Assembly (NCBI GenBank): GCA_934153945.1
Contig: CAKPFM010000017.1
Span: 1 to 18,026, forward strand
DNA length: 18,026 bases
Direction: 5' to 3'
Source: an uncultured Bacilli bacterium
Lineage (GTDB): Bacteria; Bacillota_I; Bacilli_A; RF39; UBA660
Shown here: piece after piece, positions 12,485-18,026 of the stretch
Numbering within the stretch: position 1 is the stretch's first letter
Layout of the letters: each line of letters opens with the position of its first letter
Made by a program: the position numbers and the translations under genes
The notes under the pieces: model-generated
Told to the model about the DNA's origin: nothing
Database searches by the model: none
What the model saw: the letters and a program-made list of their open reading frames with translations, nothing else

Positions 12485-12527
12485 ATTTATCACCTAATAT
12501 ATTTTAATAAATAAAAAAAATAATGTT

Positions 12528-12557
12528 ACAAAAAACAATAGTTTTAATCTATTGTTT
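12528..12557 (-). terminator. Terminator of the CPBP-phosphoesterase operon
   Basis: On the minus strand AAACAATAG (12557-12549) and CTATTGTTT (12541-12533) form a 9-bp stem with a 7-base loop, followed by a U-run (to about 12531). The stop codon TAG of the phosphoesterase gene is the last part of the first stem arm. Confidence 0.75.
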
Positions 12558-13370
12558 ATTTGTTATTCTATAAAAATTAAATGATGGTCTATTGAATAAT
12601 CTATAACTATAATTATTTGTACCAATACCATTTGAAATATATAATTTTGTATTATTAATTAAGTAAAAATCTTTATTATATTTTTTAGCGCCATCTTCTA
12701 AAAATAGGGGACCAATTAATGGTAAATTAACAAGTCCATTTAATGAATGACCAGCTAGTACTAAATTAAAATTGTCTACTACAGAATCAATCATATCAGG
12801 TTTATGAGTAATAAGTATTTTATAAATGTTTTCTTCATTTACTTCTAAATTAACATTAGAATCATTACCCATACCATAAATCATAATATAATTTAAACTA
12901 CCATTATATATTTTATCATAACTGTTATCTAAATTAGTAAATCCACCATTTTTCATAATAACATTAAATTCACTAAATAGTACATCATTATCACCAGTAA
13001 TAAAATATTTATTTATTTTAGCATTTATACCGTTTAAAAATTCTATTAATATTTTTTTATCATCTTCAGTTAAATTAGTTTCTTTATTAATTAAATCCCC
13101 TGTTAGTACTACAATATCAGGTTTAGTTAAGTTTATTTTATCTTTAAGTTCATTTAGTTCTTTTTCAAATGTTGTTTTACCATATTGTATATCACTAATA
13201 TGAACTATTTTAAAACCTTTAAAGTCATCAGGTATATTTTCTACTAATTTTATTTCATTTACTTTTATATTTTTTGTTCCTACATATCTAGCATATACTA
13301 ATATTGAAATAGCTATAATGGTTATTATTAAAAATATAATAATAATTCTTTTTATTATTTTCTTATCCAA
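12549..13370 (-). CDS. Calcineurin-like metallophosphoesterase (YkuE type), altered metal site
   Basis: A 273-residue protein with an N-terminal membrane anchor (about 8-27) and an external or cytoplasmic calcineurin-like domain from about 50. The family blocks are in order: HISDIQYG (57-64), LTGDLIN (89-95), FITGDNDV (123-130), ITHKPD (187-192) and LAGHSLNGLVNLP (205-217). The usual forms are SDxHxG, GDxxD/N, GNHD, HxPD and GHTHGGQ. So Asp60, Asp92, His189 and His208 remain, but the DxH His is Gln62, GNHD is GDND (Asp127, Asn128), and the second His of GHTH is Leu210. With two or three metal ligands and the catalytic His gone, ordinary phosphodiesterase activity is doubtful. It starts at TTG 13370 behind GGTGAT, overlapping the upstream CPBP gene by 8 bases, so the pair is coupled. 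The fold is clear; activity is uncertain. Confidence 0.85.
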   Translation of the reverse strand: MDKKIIKRIIIIFLIITIIAISILVYARYVGTKNIKVNEIKLVENIPDDFKGFKIVHISDIQYGKTTFEKELNELKDKINLTKPDIVVLTGDLINKETNLTEDDKKILIEFLNGINAKINKYFITGDNDVLFSEFNVIMKNGGFTNLDNSYDKIYNGSLNYIMIYGMGNDSNVNLEVNEENIYKILITHKPDMIDSVVDNFNLVLAGHSLNGLVNLPLIGPLFLEDGAKKYNKDFYLINNTKLYISNGIGTNNYSYRLFNRPSFNFYRITNKQ

Positions 13371-14049
13371 ATAACATCACCGCAATTTGTATTGAAATTA
13401 GTATACCATTATGCATTGTATGAAGCATCATAGTAACAAAAATATTATCGGTTTTAGAATATATATAAGCAAATGCTATACCTAAAGATGAATAAGGAAT
13501 TATGTATAATAAATCAATAATTGAAGTAATATTTCCAACTAAATGCATTACACCAAATATCAATCCTGAACATAGTATATATAGAATACTATTTGGTATT
13601 ATATTTTTTATAGCGCCTCTAAATACTAATTCTTCAACACTAGGAGCTATTAATACTGCTGATATATAAACATAAATAGGGTGTACTAGTAATATACTTC
13701 TAATAGATTCTTCATTACCAGCAAGTCCACCATTAAGTCCAAATATTAATATAGCGTTACTAATATACATTACTGCTAATCCTATTAAATAAAATTTAAA
13801 ATATTTAGAAAAGTATTTTTTATGATTTTTCTTTAAATCAACATAATTTTCTTTAATTCTTTTATTAAATAGTAATAATATAACAGCAAGTGTTAATATT
13901 TCTATTATTATCGATAAAATAACTGATATTTTTTCACTAAGAGACCCATTAGCAAGATATGCTACTACATATTTTATATATGTAGGTATTAAGAAGTATG
14001 ATAGTATAACTAATATACCAATACTACAATTTTTTAAATATTTTTTCAT
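13363..14049 (-). CDS. CPBP family intramembrane metalloprotease
   Basis: A 228-residue integral membrane protein with about seven hydrophobic segments. It carries the CPBP (CAAX protease/bacteriocin-processing, Rce1-like) motifs: EELVFRG with Glu139, Glu140 and Arg144, GVMHL with His169, and LHTMHN with His210 and Asn214. All expected catalytic and metal-binding positions are present, so it is probably active. Bacterial members cleave peptides within the membrane, and some give bacteriocin self-immunity, but the substrate is unknown here. ATG 14049 follows AGAGGAAA. It is the first gene of a two-gene minus-strand operon with the phosphoesterase. Its promoter region lies back-to-back with that of the tRNA-Trp gene; I could not pick a convincing minus-strand promoter. 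Confidence 0.92.
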   Translation of the reverse strand: MKKYLKNCSIGILVILSYFLIPTYIKYVVAYLANGSLSEKISVILSIIIEILTLAVILLLFNKRIKENYVDLKKNHKKYFSKYFKFYLIGLAVMYISNAILIFGLNGGLAGNEESIRSILLVHPIYVYISAVLIAPSVEELVFRGAIKNIIPNSILYILCSGLIFGVMHLVGNITSIIDLLYIIPYSSLGIAFAYIYSKTDNIFVTMMLHTMHNGILISIQIAVMLFG

Positions 14050-14065
14050 AAATTTCCTCTTTCTA

Positions 14066-14094
14066 TTGTTAAATTAAAATAAATATGTTATAAT
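14066..14094 (+). promoter_or_regulatory. Promoter of tRNA-Trp
   Basis: TTGTTA (14066-14071), exactly 17 bases, TATAAT (14089-14094). It predicts a start about 5 bases before the mature tRNA 5' end. Confidence 0.75.
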
Positions 14095-14105
14095 CATATT
14101 GTTTT

Positions 14106-14179
14106 AGGGGTGTAATTCAATGGTAGAATGACGGTCTCCAAAACCGTTCATGTGGGTTCAACTCCTGCCACCCCTGCCA
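14106..14179 (+). tRNA. trnW: tRNA-Trp (CCA anticodon)
   Basis: A complete cloverleaf of 74 bases. The acceptor stem is AGGGGTG/CACCCCT, the D arm ATTC-AATGGTA-GAAT, and the anticodon arm ACGGT-CTCCAAA-ACCGT with anticodon CCA at the loop centre. The T arm is GTGGG-TTCAACT-CCTGC with two G-U pairs. The discriminator is G, as expected for bacterial tRNA-Trp, and CCA is encoded. The anticodon reads UGG only, consistent with UGA being used as a stop in this window. It is a single-gene unit with its own promoter and terminator. Confidence 0.97.
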
Positions 14180-14190
14180 TTATGATATTT

Positions 14191-14216
14191 AACTAGTACA
14201 GTGTACTAGTTTTTTT
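14191..14216 (+). terminator. Terminator of tRNA-Trp
   Basis: AACTAGTAC (14191-14199) and GTACTAGTT (14203-14211) form a perfect 9-bp stem with a 3-base loop, followed by six T (14211-14216). Confidence 0.88.
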
Positions 14217-14300
14217 CTATTTATATGATACCATAAAATTAATAAAATAGATAGAAAATAGAAATAAATAGTTTTATTTGTTTTTTGATTTTCTTCTTTA

Positions 14301-14309
14301 TGTTATAAT
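14301..14309 (+). promoter_or_regulatory. Extended -10 promoter of tag
   Basis: TGTTATAAT (14301-14309) is an extended -10 element; the -35 region is only a T-run. It gives a leader of about 100 bases before the tag start at 14417, in which I see no recognisable riboswitch. AAGGAA (14404-14409) is the likely ribosome binding site. Confidence 0.45.
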
Positions 14310-14416
14310 TTCTGTAGGTGTTTTTTTATAAAATTTGAATAATATTAATTTAAAGATAAAATCCAAAAAAATATTTGGTTAATTAAAATGAGAGGATATT
14401 AATAAGGAAATAAAAT

Positions 14417-14992
14417 ATGAAAAGATGTAAATGGTGCAATTTAAATAATATTAATTATGTTAAATATCATGATAAAGAATGGGGAATACCTAACTTTGAT
14501 GATAAATATCTGTTTGAAATGCTTATATTAGAATCATTTCAAGCTGGATTATCATGGGAATGTGTATTAAATAAAAGAAAATATTTTAAAGAATGCTATG
14601 ATAATTTTGATATAGATAAAATATGCTTATATGATGAATCTAAAATAAATGAATTGTTACAAAATAAAAATATAATTAGAAATAAATTAAAAATAAAAGC
14701 AAGTATTGAAAATGCTAAAATATTTAAAAATATAGTAAATGAATATGGAAGTTTTTATAATTATTTAAAAAAATTTACCAAAGGAAATATTTTTTATGAA
14801 GTAAATTTAACTAGTTCTGATTTATCAGATAGTATTTCAAAAGATTTAATTAAAAGAGGTATGAAATTTGTTGGAACTACTATAATTTATTCTTATTTAC
14901 AGGCTATAGGTGTTATTAACTCACATGAAGAAGATTGCTTTATGTATAATAAAGAAAGTGACAATATAAAAAAAGACAATAAAATTAATTAA
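14417..14992 (+). CDS. tag: DNA-3-methyladenine glycosylase I
   Basis: A 191-residue base-excision repair enzyme that removes 3-methyladenine from alkylated DNA, leaving an abasic site. The Tag signature is nearly complete: RCKWC at the N-terminus, YHDKEWGIP (17-25), LFEMLILESFQAGLSW (32-47) with the base-recognition Glu39 and Trp47, IIRNKLKI near 86-93, and the GMKFVGTTIIYSYLQAIG block (148-165). The zinc ligands correspond to Cys4, His18, His170 and Cys174, matching the E. coli pattern. Length is normal (about 187). It probably stands as its own unit, since a good promoter lies between it and the next gene. Nothing in its sequence is odd beyond the AT-rich codon choice shared with its neighbours. 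Confidence 0.96.
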   Translation: MKRCKWCNLNNINYVKYHDKEWGIPNFDDKYLFEMLILESFQAGLSWECVLNKRKYFKECYDNFDIDKICLYDESKINELLQNKNIIRNKLKIKASIENAKIFKNIVNEYGSFYNYLKKFTKGNIFYEVNLTSSDLSDSISKDLIKRGMKFVGTTIIYSYLQAIGVINSHEEDCFMYNKESDNIKKDNKIN

Positions 14993-15034
14993 ACTAATAA
15001 GTTACAATTTTATAAAATTAATTGTATTATTATA

Positions 15035-15063
15035 TTGATGGAAATAACTAATTATAATATAAT
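15035..15063 (+). promoter_or_regulatory. Promoter of the repeat-containing membrane protein
   Basis: TTGATG (15035-15040), exactly 17 bases, TATAAT (15058-15063). The predicted start near 15070 lies downstream of the ATG inside 15036-15040, which decides in favour of the ATG at 15089, served by GGAG at 15076-15079. Confidence 0.6.
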
Positions 15064-15088
15064 TAACTTAATAGTGGAGATGATAAAA

Positions 15089-15814
15089 ATGGAAAAAAAT
15101 TATGAAGGAGATTCATATGTAGATGCATCAGGTAAATTAAGGTTACCTGGAGAACAGTATGTTGATTATGCTGGAATATTAAGAATGCCTGGAGAACAAT
15201 ATGTGGATGCATCAGGTGTATTAAGAATGCCTGGAGAGCAATATGTAGATGCATCAGGTGTATTAAGAATGCCTGGAGAGCAATATGTAGACTCATCAGG
15301 TGTATTAAGAATGCCTGCAGTAAAACAAGAAGATTCTATAGAATATAATCCTATAAATAATATTTCAATTCCAAGTAATAATGAAAATAAATATGCATCA
15401 TATTCAGGACCAATTGATAAAGAATTCACTTTGGGAAAATTATTAGTTAGAATATTTTTACTTCTAATATTTGTTGGTGCAGCATTTACAAGTTTTTGGG
15501 AAGAAGTAGTAGTTCCAATTTATAGTGGAAATTATATAACATGGTTATTATTACCAATTATAATAAGTTCTATAATATCTTCAATAATATGTATTTTATT
15601 ATATAAAAAATATCTTCATATTTTTGGATACTTTGTTAGAAATATTACATCAATAGTTCCAAATTTAATTTATTTTTTAGCGCTAACAAAATTTAATTCA
15701 GATTCTGAATCACTAGCAGCAGTTATTATATTTAGTATTGCTATAAGTTTAATTACTGCATATATTTCATTAATTGTAACAAAATTATTTAGAAAAAAAT
15801 TTAATAGAGGATAA
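15089..15814 (+). CDS. Membrane protein with five 14-residue N-terminal repeats
   Basis: A 241-residue protein of unknown function. Residues 10-79 are five tandem copies of a 14-residue unit with consensus YVDASGVLRMPGEQ; copies 3 and 4 are identical, copies 1, 2 and 5 vary. A polar linker follows (80-115). The C-terminal half has four hydrophobic segments at about 118-136, 152-172, 182-200 and 209-231, ending in a basic tail (KLFRKKFNRG). There is no signal peptide, so the repeats probably lie in the cytoplasm with the helices anchoring them. The alternating hydrophobic and turn pattern (YVD-SG-LR-P) suggests short beta hairpins. ATG 15089 is chosen from GGAG at 15076 and the promoter position. 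DUF1697 follows 5 bases later, so the two are probably co-transcribed. Confidence 0.8.
   Translation: MEKNYEGDSYVDASGKLRLPGEQYVDYAGILRMPGEQYVDASGVLRMPGEQYVDASGVLRMPGEQYVDSSGVLRMPAVKQEDSIEYNPINNISIPSNNENKYASYSGPIDKEFTLGKLLVRIFLLLIFVGAAFTSFWEEVVVPIYSGNYITWLLLPIIISSIISSIICILLYKKYLHIFGYFVRNITSIVPNLIYFLALTKFNSDSESLAAVIIFSIAISLITAYISLIVTKLFRKKFNRG
15116..15325 (+). repeat. Five tandem 42-bp repeats inside a gene
   Basis: Units lie at 15116-15157, 15158-15199, 15200-15241, 15242-15283 and 15284-15325. Units 3 and 4 are identical except for one base; the outer units are more diverged. The period is a multiple of three, so copy-number change keeps the frame. There are no spacers, so it is not a CRISPR array. 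Confidence 0.95.
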
Positions 15815-15819
15815 ATATT

Positions 15820-16365
15820 ATGAAATATGTAGCGCTATTAAGAGGAATAAATATAAGTGGTAAAAATAAAATTTCGATGACTGAATTAAAAAAAGAATTA
15901 GAAGAAAATAAATATCAAAATGTTTCTACTTATCTTAATAGTGGCAATGTTATTTTTGAAAGCAATATAGATAATAAAGAAACTTTAATGCAAGATATCT
16001 ATGAAATTATAAAAAATAAATTTAATTTTGAAATCCCTATTTTTATTATAAATGAATTAGAACTTGAAGATATATTAAGTAATACTCCAGAATGGTGGGG
16101 AACAGATAATAAAGATATATATGATAATTTGATTTTTATAATTCCACCTACTAAATATAAAGATGTTTATAATGCTATTGGAAAGCCAAAAGAAGATATT
16201 GAAAAAATAGAAGAATATAATAATTCTATTTTTTGGTCATATAATTTGAAAAATTATAGAAAATCAAATTGGTGGAGTAAAACAGCAAACACATACATAA
16301 AAGATAAAATCACTATAAGAACTGCTAACACTATGAAAAAAGTATTAGAAATATGTAAAAAATAA
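15820..16365 (+). CDS. DUF1697 family protein
   Basis: A 181-residue cytoplasmic protein of the DUF1697 family (length usually about 175-185). The hallmark N-terminus is clear: YVALLRGINISGKNKISM (3-20), then TYLNSGNVIFES (37-48). The C-terminal half has the typical FWSYNLKNYRKSNWW region near 128-142 followed by ITIRTANTMKKVLEI. The biochemical function of the family is not established; it has a ferredoxin-like two-domain fold as far as I recall. It starts 5 bases after the repeat protein, using AGAGG at the end of that gene as ribosome binding site, so both are probably on one transcript. VanZ follows after 33 bases. Confidence 0.92.
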   Translation: MKYVALLRGINISGKNKISMTELKKELEENKYQNVSTYLNSGNVIFESNIDNKETLMQDIYEIIKNKFNFEIPIFIINELELEDILSNTPEWWGTDNKDIYDNLIFIIPPTKYKDVYNAIGKPKEDIEKIEEYNNSIFWSYNLKNYRKSNWWSKTANTYIKDKITIRTANTMKKVLEICKK

Positions 16366-16398
16366 ATTTATTAATACAAAAATAAGTAGGAGGTTGCT

Positions 16399-16920
16399 AT
16401 GAAAGAAATAATAGATTTTATCATTTTAATAATAATATATTTTTGGAAATTTTATAAGAAATGGAAAGAAAAAGGTAGAGATATATTACTTGTAAATACA
16501 ACAATGTATGTATATTTATCATTCGTACTATACTTTACTTTAATGCCAATAATAACATCTTTGCCATTCATATTTAATCATCCATATCATCCAATGAATT
16601 TAGTCCCTTTTATTGATATTTTAAATGGTAGAGGGGATTTTATTAGACAAGTTGGATTAAATGTTTTAATGACAATACCATTTGGACTTTTAATTCCACT
16701 ACTAGAAAAAAATACAAAATTATTTAATGTAATATTTTTTACTTTTCTATTAAGTTTAAGCATAGAACTCTTACAGCCATTAATAAATGGTGCTAGATCA
16801 TCTGATATAACTGATATAATAATGAATGTCATTGGTGGAATTGTTGGATATATATTATATTTAATATTTAAACCCATATTAGTAAGAATATTAGGCTACA
16901 TAAAAAGTAATAAAGATTAG
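16399..16920 (+). CDS. VanZ-like membrane protein
   Basis: A 173-residue protein with about five hydrophobic segments (2-17, 34-58, 86-103, 108-126 and 140-160). VanZ-family marks are NLVPF (67-71), the LNVLMTIPFGLLIP block (87-100), SIELLQPLINGARSSDITDIIMNVIGGIVG (121-150, shown as the family's E-Q-R-D-D-N-G pattern: Glu123, Gln126, Arg133, Asp136, Asp139, Asn143). VanZ itself gives low-level teicoplanin resistance, but most relatives are of unknown function, so this is not evidence of glycopeptide resistance; no van genes are nearby. It starts behind AGGAGG (16388-16393). It may share a transcript with the DUF1697 gene upstream. Confidence 0.9.
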   Translation: MKEIIDFIILIIIYFWKFYKKWKEKGRDILLVNTTMYVYLSFVLYFTLMPIITSLPFIFNHPYHPMNLVPFIDILNGRGDFIRQVGLNVLMTIPFGLLIPLLEKNTKLFNVIFFTFLLSLSIELLQPLINGARSSDITDIIMNVIGGIVGYILYLIFKPILVRILGYIKSNKD

Positions 16921-16942
16921 TTTGTAAAAAAAGATTGATTTA

Positions 16943-17114
16943 ATGAGAATATTAATTATTGGTGTTGGTGTAATTGGATCAAATTTAACGCATTGGGGAG
17001 AATTAAATAAAGAAAGATGTTTTTGAAAGGATGTTAAAACATTTTTTAGAAGAAACCAAAAACAATAATATTTATGGCGAATGGAATGACAATGGTAGAT
17101 TATTAAACTATTAG
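16943..17114 (+). pseudogene. Remnant of a Rossmann-fold dehydrogenase-like gene
   Basis: ATG 16943 opens a frame reading MRILIIGVGVIGSNLTHWG, a classic nucleotide-binding start with GxGxxG, as in ketopantoate reductase (PanE/ApbA) relatives. It stops at TGA 17024-17026 after 27 residues. A second frame, shifted by +1, reads FERMLKHFLEETKNNNIYGE and on to a TAG at 17112-17114, and looks like the C-terminal tail of a protein. The middle of the gene is missing, so this appears to be a decayed gene with a large deletion and a frameshift. No good ribosome binding site precedes the ATG. The exact parent family is uncertain. Confidence 0.7.
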
Positions 17115-17130
17115 ACAAATTATAATTTGT
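17115..17130. promoter_or_regulatory. Perfect 16-bp palindrome, possible operator
   Basis: ACAAATTATAATTTGT is a perfect palindrome lying 73 bases upstream of the Xre gene's ribosome binding site. Dimeric Xre repressors bind such sites, often their own promoter. It could also be a leftover of the terminator of the decayed gene. Confidence 0.35.
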
Positions 17131-17173
17131 TAAACTCTCACTTTCTGTCCTGTAAGTATTTATGGAAATTCTA

Positions 17174-17179
17174 TATAAT
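17174..17179 (+). promoter_or_regulatory. -10 element before the second Xre gene
   Basis: TATAAT (17174-17179), without a good -35 at 17 bases (TGTAAG at 17151-17156). It lies only 9 bases before the ribosome binding site AAAGGAG (17188-17194). Confidence 0.35.
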
Positions 17180-17202
17180 TCTTTTTGAAAGGAGCAAATT
17201 TT

Positions 17203-17697
17203 ATGAATCAAGAAAAGATGGGAAAATTTATTTCTGAATTAAGAAAAGAAAAAAATCTTACACAAGAACAACTTGCAGAAAAAATGGGAGTTACAGATAA
17301 GTCAATTAGTCGTTGGGAAAACGGAAAAACAATGCCAGACTTGTCAATGATAACTATTTTAGCAGAAGAACTTAATGTAGAAGTATCAGAGTTATTAAAT
17401 GGAAGAAAAATGACAAAAGAAGAATTAGAAAAGTTAAGGAATACAATAAACAATGTTATTGAATATTCTAATAAAGAAAAGAAGAATAAAACTATAAAAT
17501 TAAATAGTTATTTTAGAACAGGTTTGTTATGTATTTTAATTGTGATTTTAGATAATCAATTTAATTTATTATCATACATTTTTAAAGATAATATACCAGA
17601 TTTTATAGATGATGCTTTATGCGGATTAGGATTATTATTTGAATTTATAGGTTTTTACAATAATAATCACGATGTGTCTTTTAAACAAAAAAATTAA
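17203..17697 (+). CDS. Xre-family regulator with a membrane-associated tail
   Basis: A 164-residue protein. Residues 5-62 form a Cro/C1-type helix-turn-helix (ISELRKEKNLTQEQLAEKMG, then VTDKSISRWENGKTMPDLSM), very typical of Firmicutes Xre regulators with the SRWE recognition helix. A Lys/Glu-rich helical linker follows (about 70-98). The tail holds hydrophobic stretches at about 105-122 and 139-156, so the protein may be membrane-bound, as in Xre regulators fused to membrane sensor tails. ATG 17203 follows AAAGGAG by 8 bases; an in-frame TTG at 17185 is part of that region and is not used. A terminator follows. Targets are unknown; a palindrome at 17115-17130 and the lipoprotein gene downstream are candidates. 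Confidence 0.88.
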   Translation: MNQEKMGKFISELRKEKNLTQEQLAEKMGVTDKSISRWENGKTMPDLSMITILAEELNVEVSELLNGRKMTKEELEKLRNTINNVIEYSNKEKKNKTIKLNSYFRTGLLCILIVILDNQFNLLSYIFKDNIPDFIDDALCGLGLLFEFIGFYNNNHDVSFKQKN

Positions 17698-17738
17698 GTT
17701 TGATTAAAAAGAATAAGTAATACAAATTACAATTTATC

Positions 17739-17770
17739 GAGTAGATCAGTTTAAGATTTACTCTTTTTTT
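17739..17770 (+). terminator. Terminator of the second Xre gene
   Basis: GAGTAGATC (17739-17747) and GATTTACTC (17755-17763) form a 9-bp stem with one G-U pair and a 7-base loop, followed by seven T (17764-17770). Confidence 0.85.
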
Positions 17771-17778
17771 GATATAAT
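17770..17778 (+). promoter_or_regulatory. Extended -10 promoter of the lipoprotein gene
   Basis: TGATATAAT (17770-17778) is a full extended -10, directly abutting the terminator T-run. The -35 at 17 bases (TTTAAG, 17750-17755) is weak and lies in the terminator loop. Confidence 0.55.
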
Positions 17779-17823
17779 TAGAGAGAAAGAAAAATAGTAA
17801 TTTGTTGAAATGGAGGATTGATT

Positions 17824-18026
17824 ATGAAAAAGACATTATTTGCTATTTTACTATGTGGGGTTATGGTTTTGGGTTTAACGGGGTGCATCAAAGAAAATAA
17901 TGATGATGATAAAAAATCATATGAAAATAATGATGAGTGTTGTGAAGGCTGTATGTGTGGTGATACTATAGAATTATTAAAAACAACTGAAACTGCTTGG
18001 ATATTAACTAAAATAGACAGTGAAGG
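17824..18026 (+). CDS. Cys-rich lipoprotein, 3' end beyond the window
   Basis: The frame is open to the window edge, giving the first 67 residues. MKKTLFAILLCGVMVLGLTG is a signal peptide with a lipobox LTGC, so the mature protein begins at Cys21, lipid-anchored on the outer face of the membrane. The next 15 residues are acidic and Asn-rich, a usual flexible tether. Residues 39-46 (CCEGCMCG) hold four Cys within eight positions, which suggests metal binding or disulfides. The rest (DTIELLKTTETAWILTKIDS) looks like the start of a folded domain I cannot identify. ATG 17824 follows GGAGG (17812-17816) by 7 bases. Codons such as GGG and ACG are more frequent here than in the genes to the left, hinting at a different origin. 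Confidence 0.85.
   Translation, partial: MKKTLFAILLCGVMVLGLTGCIKENNDDDKKSYENNDECCEGCMCGDTIELLKTTETAWILTKIDSE

Noticed and set aside
15116..15325. CRISPR-like direct repeats
   Set aside because: The units are contiguous without spacers, keep an open reading frame and encode a 14-residue protein repeat.
15063..15429. Minus-strand open frames with their own repeats opposite the repeat protein
   Set aside because: They mirror the 42-bp repeat on the other strand and lack ribosome binding sites; the plus-strand gene has a promoter, a ribosome binding site and membrane segments.
16399..16920. Glycopeptide resistance determinant from the VanZ similarity
   Set aside because: VanZ-like proteins are widespread with unknown roles, and no vanA/B, vanH, vanX or vanRS genes are present.

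Overview
This is an extremely AT-rich window from a low-GC Gram-positive bacterium. The gene content points to a small-genome, spore-forming member of the Bacilli (Erysipelotrichia/RF39-like gut lineages are my best guess; this is inference). It has a glycine T-box, a SpoVID-like coat morphogenetic protein next to a YsxE-like protein, a sigma-E-like sigma factor, ComN next to a fused SecDF, and LonA. The tRNA-Trp has anticodon CCA and TGA ends a gene, so the standard bacterial code applies despite the Mollicutes-like base composition.

Layout. 1-1972: a YeeN-type YebC protein, a small Xre regulator and a sigma-E-like sigma factor, then a very compact glycine T-box. 2152-3522: glycyl-tRNA synthetase under that T-box. 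3523-4033: a gene-poor stretch with two convergent promoters, related inverted leader sequences, a shared terminator and a possible 25-residue membrane peptide; this is the most puzzling part of the window. 4034-7056: comN-secDF-unknown operon, closed by two terminators. 7182-12346: lon, a large Asn/Lys/Ile-rich unknown gene, a minimal spoVID-like gene and a ysxE-like gene, all overlapping or closely packed. From memory, Bacillus subtilis also has lonA upstream of spoVID-ysxE, with hem genes between. 12311-14049 (minus strand): a small membrane protein, a metallophosphoesterase-like protein with a damaged metal site, and a CPBP membrane protease. 14106-14216: tRNA-Trp with its own promoter and terminator. 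14417-16920: Tag DNA glycosylase, a membrane protein with a 14-residue tandem repeat, a DUF1697 protein and a VanZ-family protein. 16943-18026: remnant of a Rossmann-fold gene, an Xre regulator with a membrane tail, and the start of a Cys-rich lipoprotein cut by the window edge.

How it fits together. The sporulation genes form a coherent set. The sigma factor resembles sigma-E in regions 2 and 4 but has no pro-sequence. The spoVID-like gene is preceded by a sequence (GAATATT-N13-CATACTCT) close to the sigma-E consensus, embedded in the terminator of the gene before it. The T-box is the other highlight: its whole leader is about 120 nt and Stem I seems to be only about 30 nt, with a glycine codon in the apical loop. 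Genome compaction is visible throughout: overlapping genes, stop codons lying in or against terminator stems, and promoters overlapping terminators.
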